DNA from: Candidatus Parabacteroides intestinigallinarum
Lineage (GTDB): Bacteria > Bacteroidota > Bacteroidia > Bacteroidales > Tannerellaceae
Direction: 5' to 3'
Assembly (NCBI GenBank): GCA_019114945.1
Contig: DXEN01000075.1
Span: 1-38,702, forward strand
DNA length: 38,702 nt
The first letter of the stretch is position 1, and each line of letters begins with the position of its first letter. The notes beneath the pieces were generated by a model, which was not told where the DNA came from, did not search any database, and saw only the letters and a program-made list of their open reading frames with translations. This document shows positions 1-8,368 of the stretch, in pieces. Position numbers and translations under genes: made by a program.

Positions 1-1545
1 ACCACCACCTGGACCTTCAACGAGTTGCTTACCTATAATAAGGATATCGACAGGCACCATGTAGACGTGCTGGTGGGCCACGAGAGCTACGATTACGAGT
101 ACAACTACCTGAAAGCCTCCATGAAGGACCAGAAATTCGCCGGCAATTACGAGCTGACGAACTACTCGAATATCAACACGACACCCACCTCGTACACGAA
201 CGAGTATAAGACGGAGGGGTATCTGTCGCGCTTGAATTATGATTACGACGATAAGTATTTCTTCTCGGCCTCATTCCGCCGGGACGGGTCCTCGCGTTTC
301 TACAAGGAGTCGCGCTGGGGTAACTTCTGGTCGGTAGGCGGTGGTTGGCGCATCGACAAGGAGAAATTCATGCGTCAATTCCAGTTCCTGGACTTGCTGA
401 AGCTAAGGGCCTCGTACGGTATGGTCGGCAACGACGATATCGGGGGATACTATCCGTGGCGGGCCACCTACGAACCCGCCCAGAACGCGGGCGAGGCGGG
501 CTATATCCAGTCGTCGCTGGGCAACAAGGACCTGAAATGGGAGGTGTCACACAATCTGGACGTGGCGTTGGAGATGAGCTTCTTCAACCGCTATACGGCC
601 ACGGTGGAGTTCTTCAACCGCGAGTCGAGCAACTTGCTGTTCTCGGTTCCCCTCTCACCCTCCACGGGCGTGAGCAGCCAGGATATGAATACGGGAACGA
701 TGTATAACCGGGGCGTGGAGTTCGAGATCGGCGCCCGGATTTTCGAGCGGGACGATTTCACGTGGAATGTCAACCTCAACGGCACGCATATCAAGAACCG
801 GATCACGGAGCTTCCGGTAGACCCGTTCGTGAGCGGGGTGCACAAGATAGAGGAAGGACACTCGCGCTACGAGTTCTGGCTACGCCAATGGGCGGGAGTA
901 GACCCGGCGACCGGCAATAGCCTGTATGTACCGACCGCGGAGGCCCTGGAGGACTCGGAGTATCTGGTCACGGTAGATGGCAAGACCTATACGACCTCGC
1001 GCAACGAGGCGGAATTCGCCTACGCCGGCGAGTCGATGCCGAAATTGACGGGTGGCTTGTCCACGGATATCACGTACAAGGGCTTCAGCCTCTCGTTGTC
1101 GTTCTATTATCAATTGGGAGGTATGATGTACGACGCGACCTACGCGAACCTGATGTCGGCCGGCACGGGCTCCCTCTCCTACTCGAACCTGCACGTGGAT
1201 ATGCTGAACCGCTGGCAAAAGCCGGGCGACGTCACCAACGTGCCGCGTATCTCGAACGGAAGCGACGCCACGGACCTGGAGGCCGGTACCTCCACCCGCT
1301 GGTTGACAAGCTCGGATATGTTGGAGCTCTCGAACATCAACTTCGGATACACCTTCCCGGAGCACATGATCAAGCCATTGGGCGTACAAGGCTTGCAAGT
1401 GTATTTCTCCGCCGAGAATGTCTTCCAGATCACGTCGCGGCGAGGTAATTATCCGAAGCGGAACTCTTTCTCGGGCTATACGAGCAATGGCGATACCTAT
1501 CTGCCGGCGCGCGTATTCACGATGGGTTTGAATGTTACTTTCTAA
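1..1545 (+). CDS. SusC/RagA-type TonB-dependent transporter, 3' part only
   Basis: The reading frame is already open at base 1, so the gene begins upstream and only about the last 514 residues are present. They form the C-terminal half of an outer-membrane beta-barrel: alternating aromatic and polar strands, short turns, and a final strand ending in Phe (GLNVTF), as expected for insertion by the BAM machinery. The motif near the end (YLPARVFTMG) is typical of SusC-family termini. The family imports oligosaccharides or peptides through the outer membrane using TonB energy, with a SusD lipoprotein as lid. A SusD gene follows after 17 bp, confirming the pair. The plug, TonB box and any carboxypeptidase-like extension lie outside the window. 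Substrate cannot be read from this part, although the downstream carboxypeptidase makes peptides a reasonable guess. Confidence 0.95.
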   Translation, partial: TTTWTFNELLTYNKDIDRHHVDVLVGHESYDYEYNYLKASMKDQKFAGNYELTNYSNINTTPTSYTNEYKTEGYLSRLNYDYDDKYFFSASFRRDGSSRFYKESRWGNFWSVGGGWRIDKEKFMRQFQFLDLLKLRASYGMVGNDDIGGYYPWRATYEPAQNAGEAGYIQSSLGNKDLKWEVSHNLDVALEMSFFNRYTATVEFFNRESSNLLFSVPLSPSTGVSSQDMNTGTMYNRGVEFEIGARIFERDDFTWNVNLNGTHIKNRITELPVDPFVSGVHKIEEGHSRYEFWLRQWAGVDPATGNSLYVPTAEALEDSEYLVTVDGKTYTTSRNEAEFAYAGESMPKLTGGLSTDITYKGFSLSLSFYYQLGGMMYDATYANLMSAGTGSLSYSNLHVDMLNRWQKPGDVTNVPRISNGSDATDLEAGTSTRWLTSSDMLELSNINFGYTFPEHMIKPLGVQGLQVYFSAENVFQITSRRGNYPKRNSFSGYTSNGDTYLPARVFTMGLNVTF

Positions 1546-1562
1546 CTTAAAAATAGCGTATC

Positions 1563-3161
1563 ATGAAGAAAAATATCATAGCAACGTTACTGATCGGGGC
1601 GACATGCTTATGCGCCTCTTGTGGGGATGATTTTATGGAGACCAAGTCGACCGAGAACGTCGACCAGGAGCAGATGTTCGAGACCACCGAGGGTGGCATG
1701 ATGGCCGTGAACGGTCTGCATAAACTAATGTACACGCCTTCCCTGTCCAGCACCTACGCGGAAGGCGGGTTCCAGACCTTTATGATCTGGCTGGACGTGA
1801 TGGGCGAGGATTTGGTCTATACGGTGGCGAACGCCCAGTTCCAATCGCAAGCGAAATGGACGCTGCACCGCAACCCCACCTCCGGGCACCTGGAGTACCA
1901 ATACGACCTGTTCTATATCATGATCGCGAACGCGAACATGATTATCTCGAATATCGATGGCGCCGAGGGCACGCAGGAGGAGAAGGATTACATCAAGGGG
2001 CAGGCGCTGGCCTACCGGGCTTTCGCGTATTTCAACCTCGTGCAATGCTGGGGATACCGCTACGAGCCGGATGGTGACAACTCGAAGCCGGGCGTGATAC
2101 TCCGTACGGAGAACTCGACGGAGAACCTTCCGCGCGCTACGGTGGCGGAGGTCTACGAGCAAATCAACAAGGACCTGGACGAGTCCATCTCCTTGCTGGC
2201 CGGCGTCACGATCCAGAAAGAGAATAAGTCGCACATCGACGTGCACGTGGCGCGGGGCTTGAAAGCGCGCGTCCTGCTCACGCAAGGGAAATGGTTGGAG
2301 GCCGCGGAGATGGCGAAGCTGGTCGTAGAGCAATCCGGGGCGAAATTGCAGGATGATACCTACGTGACAACCGTCAACCGGATGAGCGACCAGACGAATA
2401 CCGAATGGCTCTGGGGCAAGAAAGGGCAAGAGGACCAGGCGGGTACCTTGAAGGATTTCCATAGCTTCATGTCGAATAAGAACGCGAGCTACAACAAGAA
2501 CACGCCGCGCGCGATTTACAACCTGCTTTACAACCGGATTTCCGATACCGACATCCGCAAGACCTTGTGGTTCCCGCGGGCGCAGGATCCGGAGACCTTG
2601 CCAAGGCCCATCACGCCTACGGGCGGACGTATCCGTAATTACATGGCGAACAAGTTCCTCCTGGCGGACGAGAACATGAAGTGCGGCGACGTGCCTTGGA
2701 TGCGCTTGCCGGAGATGATGCTGATCGAGGCGGAGGGTTACGCCCGCGCCGGACGGTATCAGGACGCGGCGGACGCGCTCTATCCCCTGGCGCACCACCG
2801 GGACCCGGAGTACCAGCTTTCCACGAAAACCGGCGATGAGCTGATCGACGAGGTGATGTTCCAACGCCGTATCGAGCTTTGGGGCGAGGGATTCCGCTTC
2901 CTGGATTTAAAACGTTTGCACATGCCGCTGGACCGCGGCCCGAAAACCCGCGAGGAACTGGGATATAGCAACGACCCGTGGAACAACGACAACGTGATGC
3001 CCACCAACGTGGATCCGGAAGCCTCTAATTATAATATGTACGACGGACACCCCATGGGCGAGGAGAACCGCTATCGCGACGCGGACCACAAGGAGTGGCA
3101 ATGGTTGTTCCCGCAAGACGAGATCGACGTGAATCCCTTGTGCGAGCAAAACCCGTTATAA
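1563..3161 (+). CDS. SusD/RagB-family nutrient-binding lipoprotein
   Basis: A 532-residue protein with a lipoprotein signal peptide; Cys20 in LCASC is the lipidation site and is followed by Gly-Asp-Asp, an acidic start common in surface-exported lipoproteins of this phylum. Length, the early ENVDQEQMF region, the helical TPR-like middle (ADMAKL-like segments near residues 240-260) and the C-terminal RRIELWGEGFRFLDLKR motif are all typical of SusD. SusD proteins cap the SusC barrel at the cell surface and bind the ligand. The gene starts 17 bp after the SusC stop and is followed 22 bp later by an M14 carboxypeptidase, so the three genes are probably co-transcribed. No glycoside hydrolase is adjacent, so glycan specificity is not supported by context. 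Confidence 0.95.
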   Translation: MKKNIIATLLIGATCLCASCGDDFMETKSTENVDQEQMFETTEGGMMAVNGLHKLMYTPSLSSTYAEGGFQTFMIWLDVMGEDLVYTVANAQFQSQAKWTLHRNPTSGHLEYQYDLFYIMIANANMIISNIDGAEGTQEEKDYIKGQALAYRAFAYFNLVQCWGYRYEPDGDNSKPGVILRTENSTENLPRATVAEVYEQINKDLDESISLLAGVTIQKENKSHIDVHVARGLKARVLLTQGKWLEAAEMAKLVVEQSGAKLQDDTYVTTVNRMSDQTNTEWLWGKKGQEDQAGTLKDFHSFMSNKNASYNKNTPRAIYNLLYNRISDTDIRKTLWFPRAQDPETLPRPITPTGGRIRNYMANKFLLADENMKCGDVPWMRLPEMMLIEAEGYARAGRYQDAADALYPLAHHRDPEYQLSTKTGDELIDEVMFQRRIELWGEGFRFLDLKRLHMPLDRGPKTREELGYSNDPWNNDNVMPTNVDPEASNYNMYDGHPMGEENRYRDADHKEWQWLFPQDEIDVNPLCEQNPL

Positions 3162-3183
3162 TGATGATTAAAAAAAAGAGAAG

Positions 3184-5760
3184 ATGAGACGTAGATTGGC
3201 ATTTTTGAGTGTATTTCTATGCTGGGCGATCGCTATGATCGCCCAACCGAAAGCGGAGGCTTACCCGTATGATTTAACTTATTTCCTCCCGAAAGGGAAT
3301 TATACCTACAACCCGGACATCCCTACCCCCGAGCAGGCGCTCGGCTTCCAGATCGGGCAACAACACGCCGACTGGGGGCAGGTGGTCGCTTATATGAAAG
3401 CCCTGGCCGAGGCTTCGGACCGGGTGACCGTGCGCGAGACGGGGCGAACCTACCAATATCGCCCCTTCATCGAGGTGACGATTACCTCGCCGGGGAATCA
3501 GGGGAATATCGACCGAATCAAGGAGGAGCATCTGGCCCTGACGGACGCGAGCCGCTCCGGGTCGATGGACATCAACCAAATGCCAGTGGTCGTCAGCCTG
3601 GTGTGCTCCATCCATGGCAACGAGCCATCGGGCGTGAACGCCTCCCTGGCGGTAGCCTACTTCCTGGCCGCGGCCCAAGGGGGCGATATCGATGACTTGC
3701 TGGAAAAGACCGTGATATTGATAACCCCGGGCGCCAACCCGGACGGTATCAACCGCTTCGCCTCGTGGGTGAACACCTCGCGGAGCCACACGAACGTGAG
3801 CGACCTGAACTCGCGCGAGTTCCAGGAGCCTTGGCCCTCCAGCCGCACGAACCATTATTGGGCGGATTGCAACCGCGATTGGTTGATGCTCCAACATCCG
3901 GAGGGACGGAACGGCGTGGACACCTACATGAATTGGTTGCCCAACCTGCTGGCGGACTTGCACGAGCAAGGCTCGGCCCGCCCCTACTATTTCAGCCCGG
4001 GCCATCCGAAACGGATTCATGATTTGGTGACGGACGAGAACCAAGCCTTCGCGCATAAGGTGTCCGAGTCCGTGGCGGAGCAGCTGGACCAAATCGGCAC
4101 GCTCTATTACTCGAAAGAGGGATACGACGATTATTATATGGGAAAAGGAGCCGCCTACGGCGACATACACGGCTCGATTTGCCTCTTGTACGAGCAAGGG
4201 ACATCGCGCGGTCATCTGAGGGAGACCAAGAACGGCCTCCGCGCCTTCGCCTGGACGGTGCGCAACCAGGCGTATGGCTCCTACGGGACGATTTTTGCCG
4301 GCTACCGGATGCGCGAGGATTTGCTGAACTACCAACGCGATTTCTTCCGGAACGTGAAGAACGAGGTGGCGAAGCAAGCGGTGAAAGGCTACGTGTTCGA
4401 CACGAGAGGCTCGCGGGCCATCGCCTACCACTTCCTGGAGAATATGGGACACCACCGGATAAACGTGTATCGCCTGGCGAAGAACACCACCGTGGACGGG
4501 AAAGAGTTCAAGGCGGAGGACGCCTACATCATCCCGGTGGACCAGAAGTTCAACGCGATGATACGGACCGTGATGGAGAACGTCACCGAGTACGAGGATA
4601 GCGTATTCTACGACATCTCCACCTGGACCTTCCCGCACGCCTTCAACCTGCGCTACGCGCCGGTGAAAAGTACCGCGGGCCTGGTGGGCGACCTCGTATC
4701 GGCCAACGCGTTCACGCCGGGCAAGGTAATCGGCGGGAAGAGCGAGTACGGGTACATCTTCACGAACGTGGAGTTCTACACCCCGAAAGTGATTTACGAG
4801 CTGCTGCGCGAGGGCGTCAACGTGCTGGCGGGCAACCGCCCGTTCCATTTCCGCTCGGGCGACGTCGAGATGGAGATGGGCTACGGCACCATCCTCGTAC
4901 CGGCCCGGAACCAGCCGCTCTCGCCCGACGAGCTTTACACGCGCGTCACCCGCCTGGCGGAGGAGGCCGGCGTGGATATCTACTCGGTCCGGACGGGATT
5001 GATGGACGACGTGGACCTGGGAAGCCCGGCCTATCAGCCGCTGGTATTGCCGGAGGTAGCCATACTGGTGGGACGCTCGATGGGCATCCCCGACTCGGGC
5101 GAGGCCTGGTTCTTGCTGGACCGCCGCTTCCAGATGCGCCCCACCCTGATAGAGGCCACCACGACGTTGACGCCCAAGAAGCTACAACGCTACAACGTGA
5201 TTATCCTGGCGAACGGTGTGCCCGCGCTCACGAAGAGCTCGGAGAAGGCGCTGAAAGACTGGGTAGCCGCGGGCGGCACGCTAATCGCCTCCGGGAAAGC
5301 GTATAAGTGGGTGGACGAGGCCGGCATCCTGCCCATCGAGGTGAAAGACGCCTCCCATAAAGAGGACTCCACGGCTTACCGCGCTTTCGCCGAGAAGAAA
5401 GAGGCCGACGCGGGCAACGACATCGACGGCGTGTTCCTGAACGCGCGCCTGGACATCTCGCACCCGCTGGCATGGGGATACGACCAGCCGGAGCTCGCCG
5501 TGCTGAAGAAGAACAACATCATCTTCGAGAAGAACGCCGACCCGTACGTCTCCCCGTTGCACTATACGGACAAGCCCCACTTGTCGGGCTTCCTGTCCGC
5601 CAAGAACGAGGGATTGCTGGAAGGGACACCCGCCGTGTTCGCCAAGAAATACAAGAGCGGTTCGGTGGTGGTGTTCGCGGACGATATGAACTTCCGTTCC
5701 TACTGCTTCGGGACCAGCAAAATGTTCATGAACGCCATTTTCTTCGGAAAATGTTTCTAA
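3184..5760 (+). CDS. secreted M14-family zinc carboxypeptidase with C-terminal extension
   Basis: An 858-residue protein with an N-terminal signal peptide (about residues 1-21). The M14 zinc site is visible: H144 and E147 in HGNEPSG, and H260 in LADLHEQG. NPDG (185-188) and NR (230-231, in DCNRDW) match substrate-binding motifs of the family, and E337 in YEQGTSRG fits the catalytic glutamate. The peptidase domain therefore covers roughly residues 45-380. The remaining half resembles the long C-terminal region of many Bacteroidetes M14 proteins, with a Rossmann-like segment around 640-740 (NVIILANGVPALT, AAGGTLIASG) similar to glutamine-amidotransferase-like folds. Family knowledge predicts removal of C-terminal residues from peptides in the periplasm or at the surface. 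Position directly after SusCD suggests it trims imported or captured peptides. A non-peptide amide substrate remains possible. Confidence 0.9.
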   Translation: MRRRLAFLSVFLCWAIAMIAQPKAEAYPYDLTYFLPKGNYTYNPDIPTPEQALGFQIGQQHADWGQVVAYMKALAEASDRVTVRETGRTYQYRPFIEVTITSPGNQGNIDRIKEEHLALTDASRSGSMDINQMPVVVSLVCSIHGNEPSGVNASLAVAYFLAAAQGGDIDDLLEKTVILITPGANPDGINRFASWVNTSRSHTNVSDLNSREFQEPWPSSRTNHYWADCNRDWLMLQHPEGRNGVDTYMNWLPNLLADLHEQGSARPYYFSPGHPKRIHDLVTDENQAFAHKVSESVAEQLDQIGTLYYSKEGYDDYYMGKGAAYGDIHGSICLLYEQGTSRGHLRETKNGLRAFAWTVRNQAYGSYGTIFAGYRMREDLLNYQRDFFRNVKNEVAKQAVKGYVFDTRGSRAIAYHFLENMGHHRINVYRLAKNTTVDGKEFKAEDAYIIPVDQKFNAMIRTVMENVTEYEDSVFYDISTWTFPHAFNLRYAPVKSTAGLVGDLVSANAFTPGKVIGGKSEYGYIFTNVEFYTPKVIYELLREGVNVLAGNRPFHFRSGDVEMEMGYGTILVPARNQPLSPDELYTRVTRLAEEAGVDIYSVRTGLMDDVDLGSPAYQPLVLPEVAILVGRSMGIPDSGEAWFLLDRRFQMRPTLIEATTTLTPKKLQRYNVIILANGVPALTKSSEKALKDWVAAGGTLIASGKAYKWVDEAGILPIEVKDASHKEDSTAYRAFAEKKEADAGNDIDGVFLNARLDISHPLAWGYDQPELAVLKKNNIIFEKNADPYVSPLHYTDKPHLSGFLSAKNEGLLEGTPAVFAKKYKSGSVVVFADDMNFRSYCFGTSKMFMNAIFFGKCF

Positions 5761-5778
5761 GGGAATTCCGACAGAATG

Positions 5779-5818
5779 ACTAATTTCGCGCTATCAATTC
5801 GTAGAGTGAGAAATTAGT
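5779..5818 (+). promoter_or_regulatory. inverted repeat just before a start codon
   Basis: ACTAATTTC (5779-5787) and GAAATTAGT (5810-5818) are perfect 9-bp reverse complements separated by 22 nt. The right arm ends 2 nt before the ATG at 5821, so a folded mRNA would hold the ribosome-entry region of the GldB-like gene in a stem. It could alternatively be a weak terminator for the M14 gene, but no T-run follows. The pairing is seen directly; the control role is inferred. Confidence 0.45.
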
Positions 5819-5820
5819 AT

Positions 5821-6816
5821 ATGAAGAAATACCTTTTAGCCGGCGCCCTATCGACGCTCTTGGTCAGCTGCGAGGGGCAAAACGCGCGTACGGCCGGCGA
5901 CGCGCGAATCGAGCCCGTATCCATCATCCGATTCGACAAGGCGCTGTTCCGCCTGGTCGAGTCGGGTGATACGGCTCTTTGGCCCGGATTGGCGGACCAG
6001 TACCCGGAGATGCTGCGCGTCCTGGGGCAAGGCGTCCTGAACCTGCGCTCGGCGGAGGCGCCCGGCTTCCTGGGCAAGACGCTCCGCTACTACTCGGAAC
6101 CCACCTTGCGGGCGCTCTACCGCGACGCCATCGAGCGCTACGATTCCATCCCCGACATCGAACGCGCGCTGGGGCAAGGCTTCGCCTACCTGCGCACGCA
6201 TTTCCCCGCCGCGCGGATACCGGCGGTGTACATGCACGTATCCGGGCTGAACCAGAACGTCCTGGCGGGCGATAGCCTGCTCTCGCTTTCCATCGATAAA
6301 TACATGGGCGCGGACTACCCGCTGTACCAGGAATTCTTCTACGACGCGCAACGCTCGCTCATGCGCCCGGAACTGGTCGCCCCGGATTACATCGCGGGAT
6401 GGCTCATGTCCGAGTTCCCCTTCGAGGGGCGCGAGAACGTGCTGCTCGACCGGATGGTGTACGAGGGCAAGATTAAATACCTCGTGGCGGAGGCGCTGGG
6501 CATCGACGACGAGGCCCTGCTGATGGGCTACACGCCCGAGGCGCTGGAGTGGTGCGAGCGGCACGAGGGAGCCATCTGGACCGGGATGATCGAGCGCAAG
6601 CACCTCTATACGCCCGACCTGCTCACCACCTCCCAATACTTCGAGGACGCGCCCACCGCCGTGCTCGCCGAGGGCGCCCCCGGACGGCCGGGCGTATGGA
6701 TAGGCTGGCAAATCGTGCGCCGCTATATGGAGGAGACCGGATCCACGCCCGAGGCGCTGATGCGGAACACCGACGCGCAAGCCATCCTGACGGGCTCCAA
6801 ATACAAACCTCAATAA
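5821..6816 (+). CDS. GldB-like lipoprotein
   Basis: A 331-residue lipoprotein; lipobox LVSC places the modified Cys at residue 17. After the anchor comes an RFDKALFRL segment, an IERALGQGFAYLRTHFP segment and SIDKYMGADYPLY, which match the GldB pattern (FDk.lf..., isldkYlG.dyp.Y). GldB is a cell-envelope lipoprotein required for gliding in flavobacteria, and homologues persist in non-gliding Bacteroidales where the role is unclear. GldB-type proteins are distantly related to DUF2268 predicted metalloproteases, but no HExxH motif is present here, so enzymatic activity is not supported. A 60-bp gap containing a hairpin separates it from the M14 gene, and a HAD phosphatase follows 12 bp downstream, probably in the same transcript. 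Base composition is strikingly GC-rich, like its neighbours. Confidence 0.75.
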   Translation: MKKYLLAGALSTLLVSCEGQNARTAGDARIEPVSIIRFDKALFRLVESGDTALWPGLADQYPEMLRVLGQGVLNLRSAEAPGFLGKTLRYYSEPTLRALYRDAIERYDSIPDIERALGQGFAYLRTHFPAARIPAVYMHVSGLNQNVLAGDSLLSLSIDKYMGADYPLYQEFFYDAQRSLMRPELVAPDYIAGWLMSEFPFEGRENVLLDRMVYEGKIKYLVAEALGIDDEALLMGYTPEALEWCERHEGAIWTGMIERKHLYTPDLLTTSQYFEDAPTAVLAEGAPGRPGVWIGWQIVRRYMEETGSTPEALMRNTDAQAILTGSKYKPQ

Positions 6817-6828
6817 AAACAATTCACT

Positions 6829-7473
6829 ATGGAACAACTGAAGACAGCCCTTTTCGACTTCGATGGCGTGATAGCCGACACGGAACCGATCTACGACGCC
6901 TATTGGGACGAGGCGGCGACGCGCTACGGCGTGGGCATCGAGCGTTTCTCCCAACTCATCAAGGGCACCACGATGCGATACATCCTGGATAAATATTTCG
7001 CCGACCGCACGGAGGCGTTCAAGCGGATGGTCGCCGAGGAAAGCGACGCGTTCGAGCGGACGATGCCCTTCCCGCCCCTGCCCGGGGCGCTCGAATTCCT
7101 GCGCGCGCTGCGGGAGCGGGGCACGCGGACGGGCCTGGTCACCAGCTCGGAGGAGGAGAAAGTACGGCGCATCCTCACGGTCATGCCCTTGGAGGGAATG
7201 TTCGATACCGTCGTACACGCCGGCCGCGTGAAGCGCGGGAAGCCCGCCCCGGACTGCTACCTGCTCGCGGCGAGCGACCTGGGCGTACGCCCCGCGGATT
7301 GCCTCGTGTTCGAGGACTCGCTCAACGGCATCCAGGCGGGCAACGCCGCGGGTATGCGCGTCATCGGCGTAGCCTCCACGAATCCACCCGAGGCGCTGCG
7401 CGACAAGGTATTCGACGTCATCCCCGACTTCAGGGGAAAGACGTTCGACGATTTCCTGCGCTGGCAAGCCTGA
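6829..7473 (+). CDS. HAD-superfamily phosphatase, beta-phosphoglucomutase-like
   Basis: A 214-residue soluble protein carrying all four HAD motifs: D10 and D12 in FDFDGVIADTEP (nucleophile and acid/base), TSS at 105-107, K138 in RGKPAPD, and E162-D163 in FEDSLNGIQAG. The helical cap lies between motifs I and II (about residues 18-85), the C1-type cap of the beta-phosphoglucomutase/phosphatase group. The protein probably dephosphorylates a small sugar phosphate or similar metabolite in the cytoplasm; the exact substrate cannot be told from sequence. There is no clear reason in context for a mutase rather than a phosphatase. It starts 12 bp after the GldB-like gene. Its stop codon is followed directly by a long 41/42-bp repeat array instead of an ordinary terminator. 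Confidence 0.9.
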   Translation: MEQLKTALFDFDGVIADTEPIYDAYWDEAATRYGVGIERFSQLIKGTTMRYILDKYFADRTEAFKRMVAEESDAFERTMPFPPLPGALEFLRALRERGTRTGLVTSSEEEKVRRILTVMPLEGMFDTVVHAGRVKRGKPAPDCYLLAASDLGVRPADCLVFEDSLNGIQAGNAAGMRVIGVASTNPPEALRDKVFDVIPDFRGKTFDDFLRWQA

Positions 7474-7478
7474 GAAAA

Positions 7479-7823
7479 CCTTCGGGTCGGCCCGAAAACC
7501 CCGCCGAGCCCTCGGAGAAACCTTCGGGCCGACCCGAAACCCCGCCGAGCCCTCGAAGAGACCTTCGGGGCGACCCGAAACCCCGCCAGACCCTCGGACA
7601 GACCTTCGGAGCGACCCGAAACCTTCCCCGAACCCTCGGAGAGACCTTCGGGCCGACCCGAACCCCCGCCGAGCCCTCGAAGAGACCTTCGGGGCGACCC
7701 GAAACCTTCCCCGAACCCTCGGACAGACCTTCGGGGCGACCCGAAACCTTCCCCGAGACCTCGGACAGACCTTCGGGGCAAAACAAAGGCCCCTCCGAGA
7801 GCTCGGAGAGGCCAGCGCGGAGC
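7479..7823. repeat. eight-unit 41/42-bp GC-rich tandem repeat array
   Basis: The whole 367-bp gap between the convergent HAD and outer-membrane protein genes is tandem repeat. Units begin (at TTCGG) at 7481, 7523, 7564, 7605, 7647, 7688, 7730 and 7772, with spacings 42, 41, 41, 42, 41, 42 and 42. Most contain TTCGGG-4 nt-CCCGAA, a hairpin whose loop is GCGA in three units (a GNRA-type loop); unit 4 has one stem change and unit 8 is degenerate. The second half of the unit comes in two versions (CCCCGCCGAG... or CTTCCCCGAA...). Units 2 and 5 differ by one base, and the pattern repeats every three units (124 bp), pointing to duplication of blocks. The final unit runs into CTCCGAG-AG-CTCGGAG, and a GGAGCG-ACAA-CGCTCC hairpin sits at 7819-7834. 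Mixed 41/42 spacing breaks any frame, so coding is unlikely. Confidence 0.9.
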
Positions 7824-7840
7824 GACAACGCTCCTATCCA

Positions 7841-8329
7841 TTAAAACGTATATCCCGCGCGCACGCCGATAAGCGCCTGGTCAAAATCCTTGATGATATT
7901 ATACTTCACCTCCAGGCCCACGGTGATGTTGTCGGTAGCGTACACCTCGCCACCCAGACCGACGTTCACGCCGAAGCGGGTGAAATTCTGGGAAAGGCCG
8001 TGCCCAACGTCCCATTTCCAGAAAGAGAGATCCAAGCCCGCCAAGGGATAGAAACCGAACATATCGCTCAGCTTCACCAGATAGTGGGCGTTCAGGTCGA
8101 TCGCCCACGTGCTGTGGTGATCGTTCTTCACGAAATAGGTCAGCTCCGGATTGATACGCACCTCGTCCGTGATGTTGTAGCGGTAATCGACCCCGAGCGT
8201 GGCGTTCTTCGAATCGAACCCGTAACCAATGTTAAACCCCAAGGCAGACTGCCCTTGCTCCGTTTGCGCGTAAGCGCCCAGGCTGACAACCGCCAGCAGG
8301 AGCATCATTACTAACTTTTTCATACGCAT
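7841..8329 (-). CDS. small outer-membrane beta-barrel protein
   Basis: A 162-residue protein with an N-terminal signal peptide (cleavage after AYA near residue 21) and about eight amphipathic strands, ending in Phe (VRAGYTF), the usual C-terminal signature of an outer-membrane barrel. The pattern resembles OmpW/OmpX-like or 'porin family' proteins of Bacteroidales; the exact family cannot be fixed. Two in-frame ATGs are possible (8329 and 8323); the second gives the more usual MKK start. It lies 39 bp after the C69 dipeptidase gene and may be the last gene of the nhaD-dipeptidase unit. Downstream it runs into the 41/42-bp repeat array in the opposite orientation to the HAD gene. Confidence 0.8.
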   Translation of the reverse strand: MRMKKLVMMLLLAVVSLGAYAQTEQGQSALGFNIGYGFDSKNATLGVDYRYNITDEVRINPELTYFVKNDHHSTWAIDLNAHYLVKLSDMFGFYPLAGLDLSFWKWDVGHGLSQNFTRFGVNVGLGGEVYATDNITVGLEVKYNIIKDFDQALIGVRAGYTF

Positions 8330-8368
8330 TACTTTTTAAGTTAGACATTAAGATTAATTGAAAAGAAT

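Noticed and set aside
3274-4848. 524-codon open frame on the minus strand inside the M14 gene
   Set aside because: It lies antisense to a gene with full catalytic motifs and has Arg/Val/His-rich composition typical of a mirror of GC-rich codons. Same for minus frames at 1725-2864 and 5848-7467 and the plus frame at 8732-9967.
7299-7844. Open frames through the 41/42-bp repeats (for example PSGRPE repeats)
   Set aside because: Unit lengths of 41 and 42 shift the frame repeatedly, so peptide repeats are not kept, and no suitable independent start was seen. The stop-free state is explained by lack of AT.
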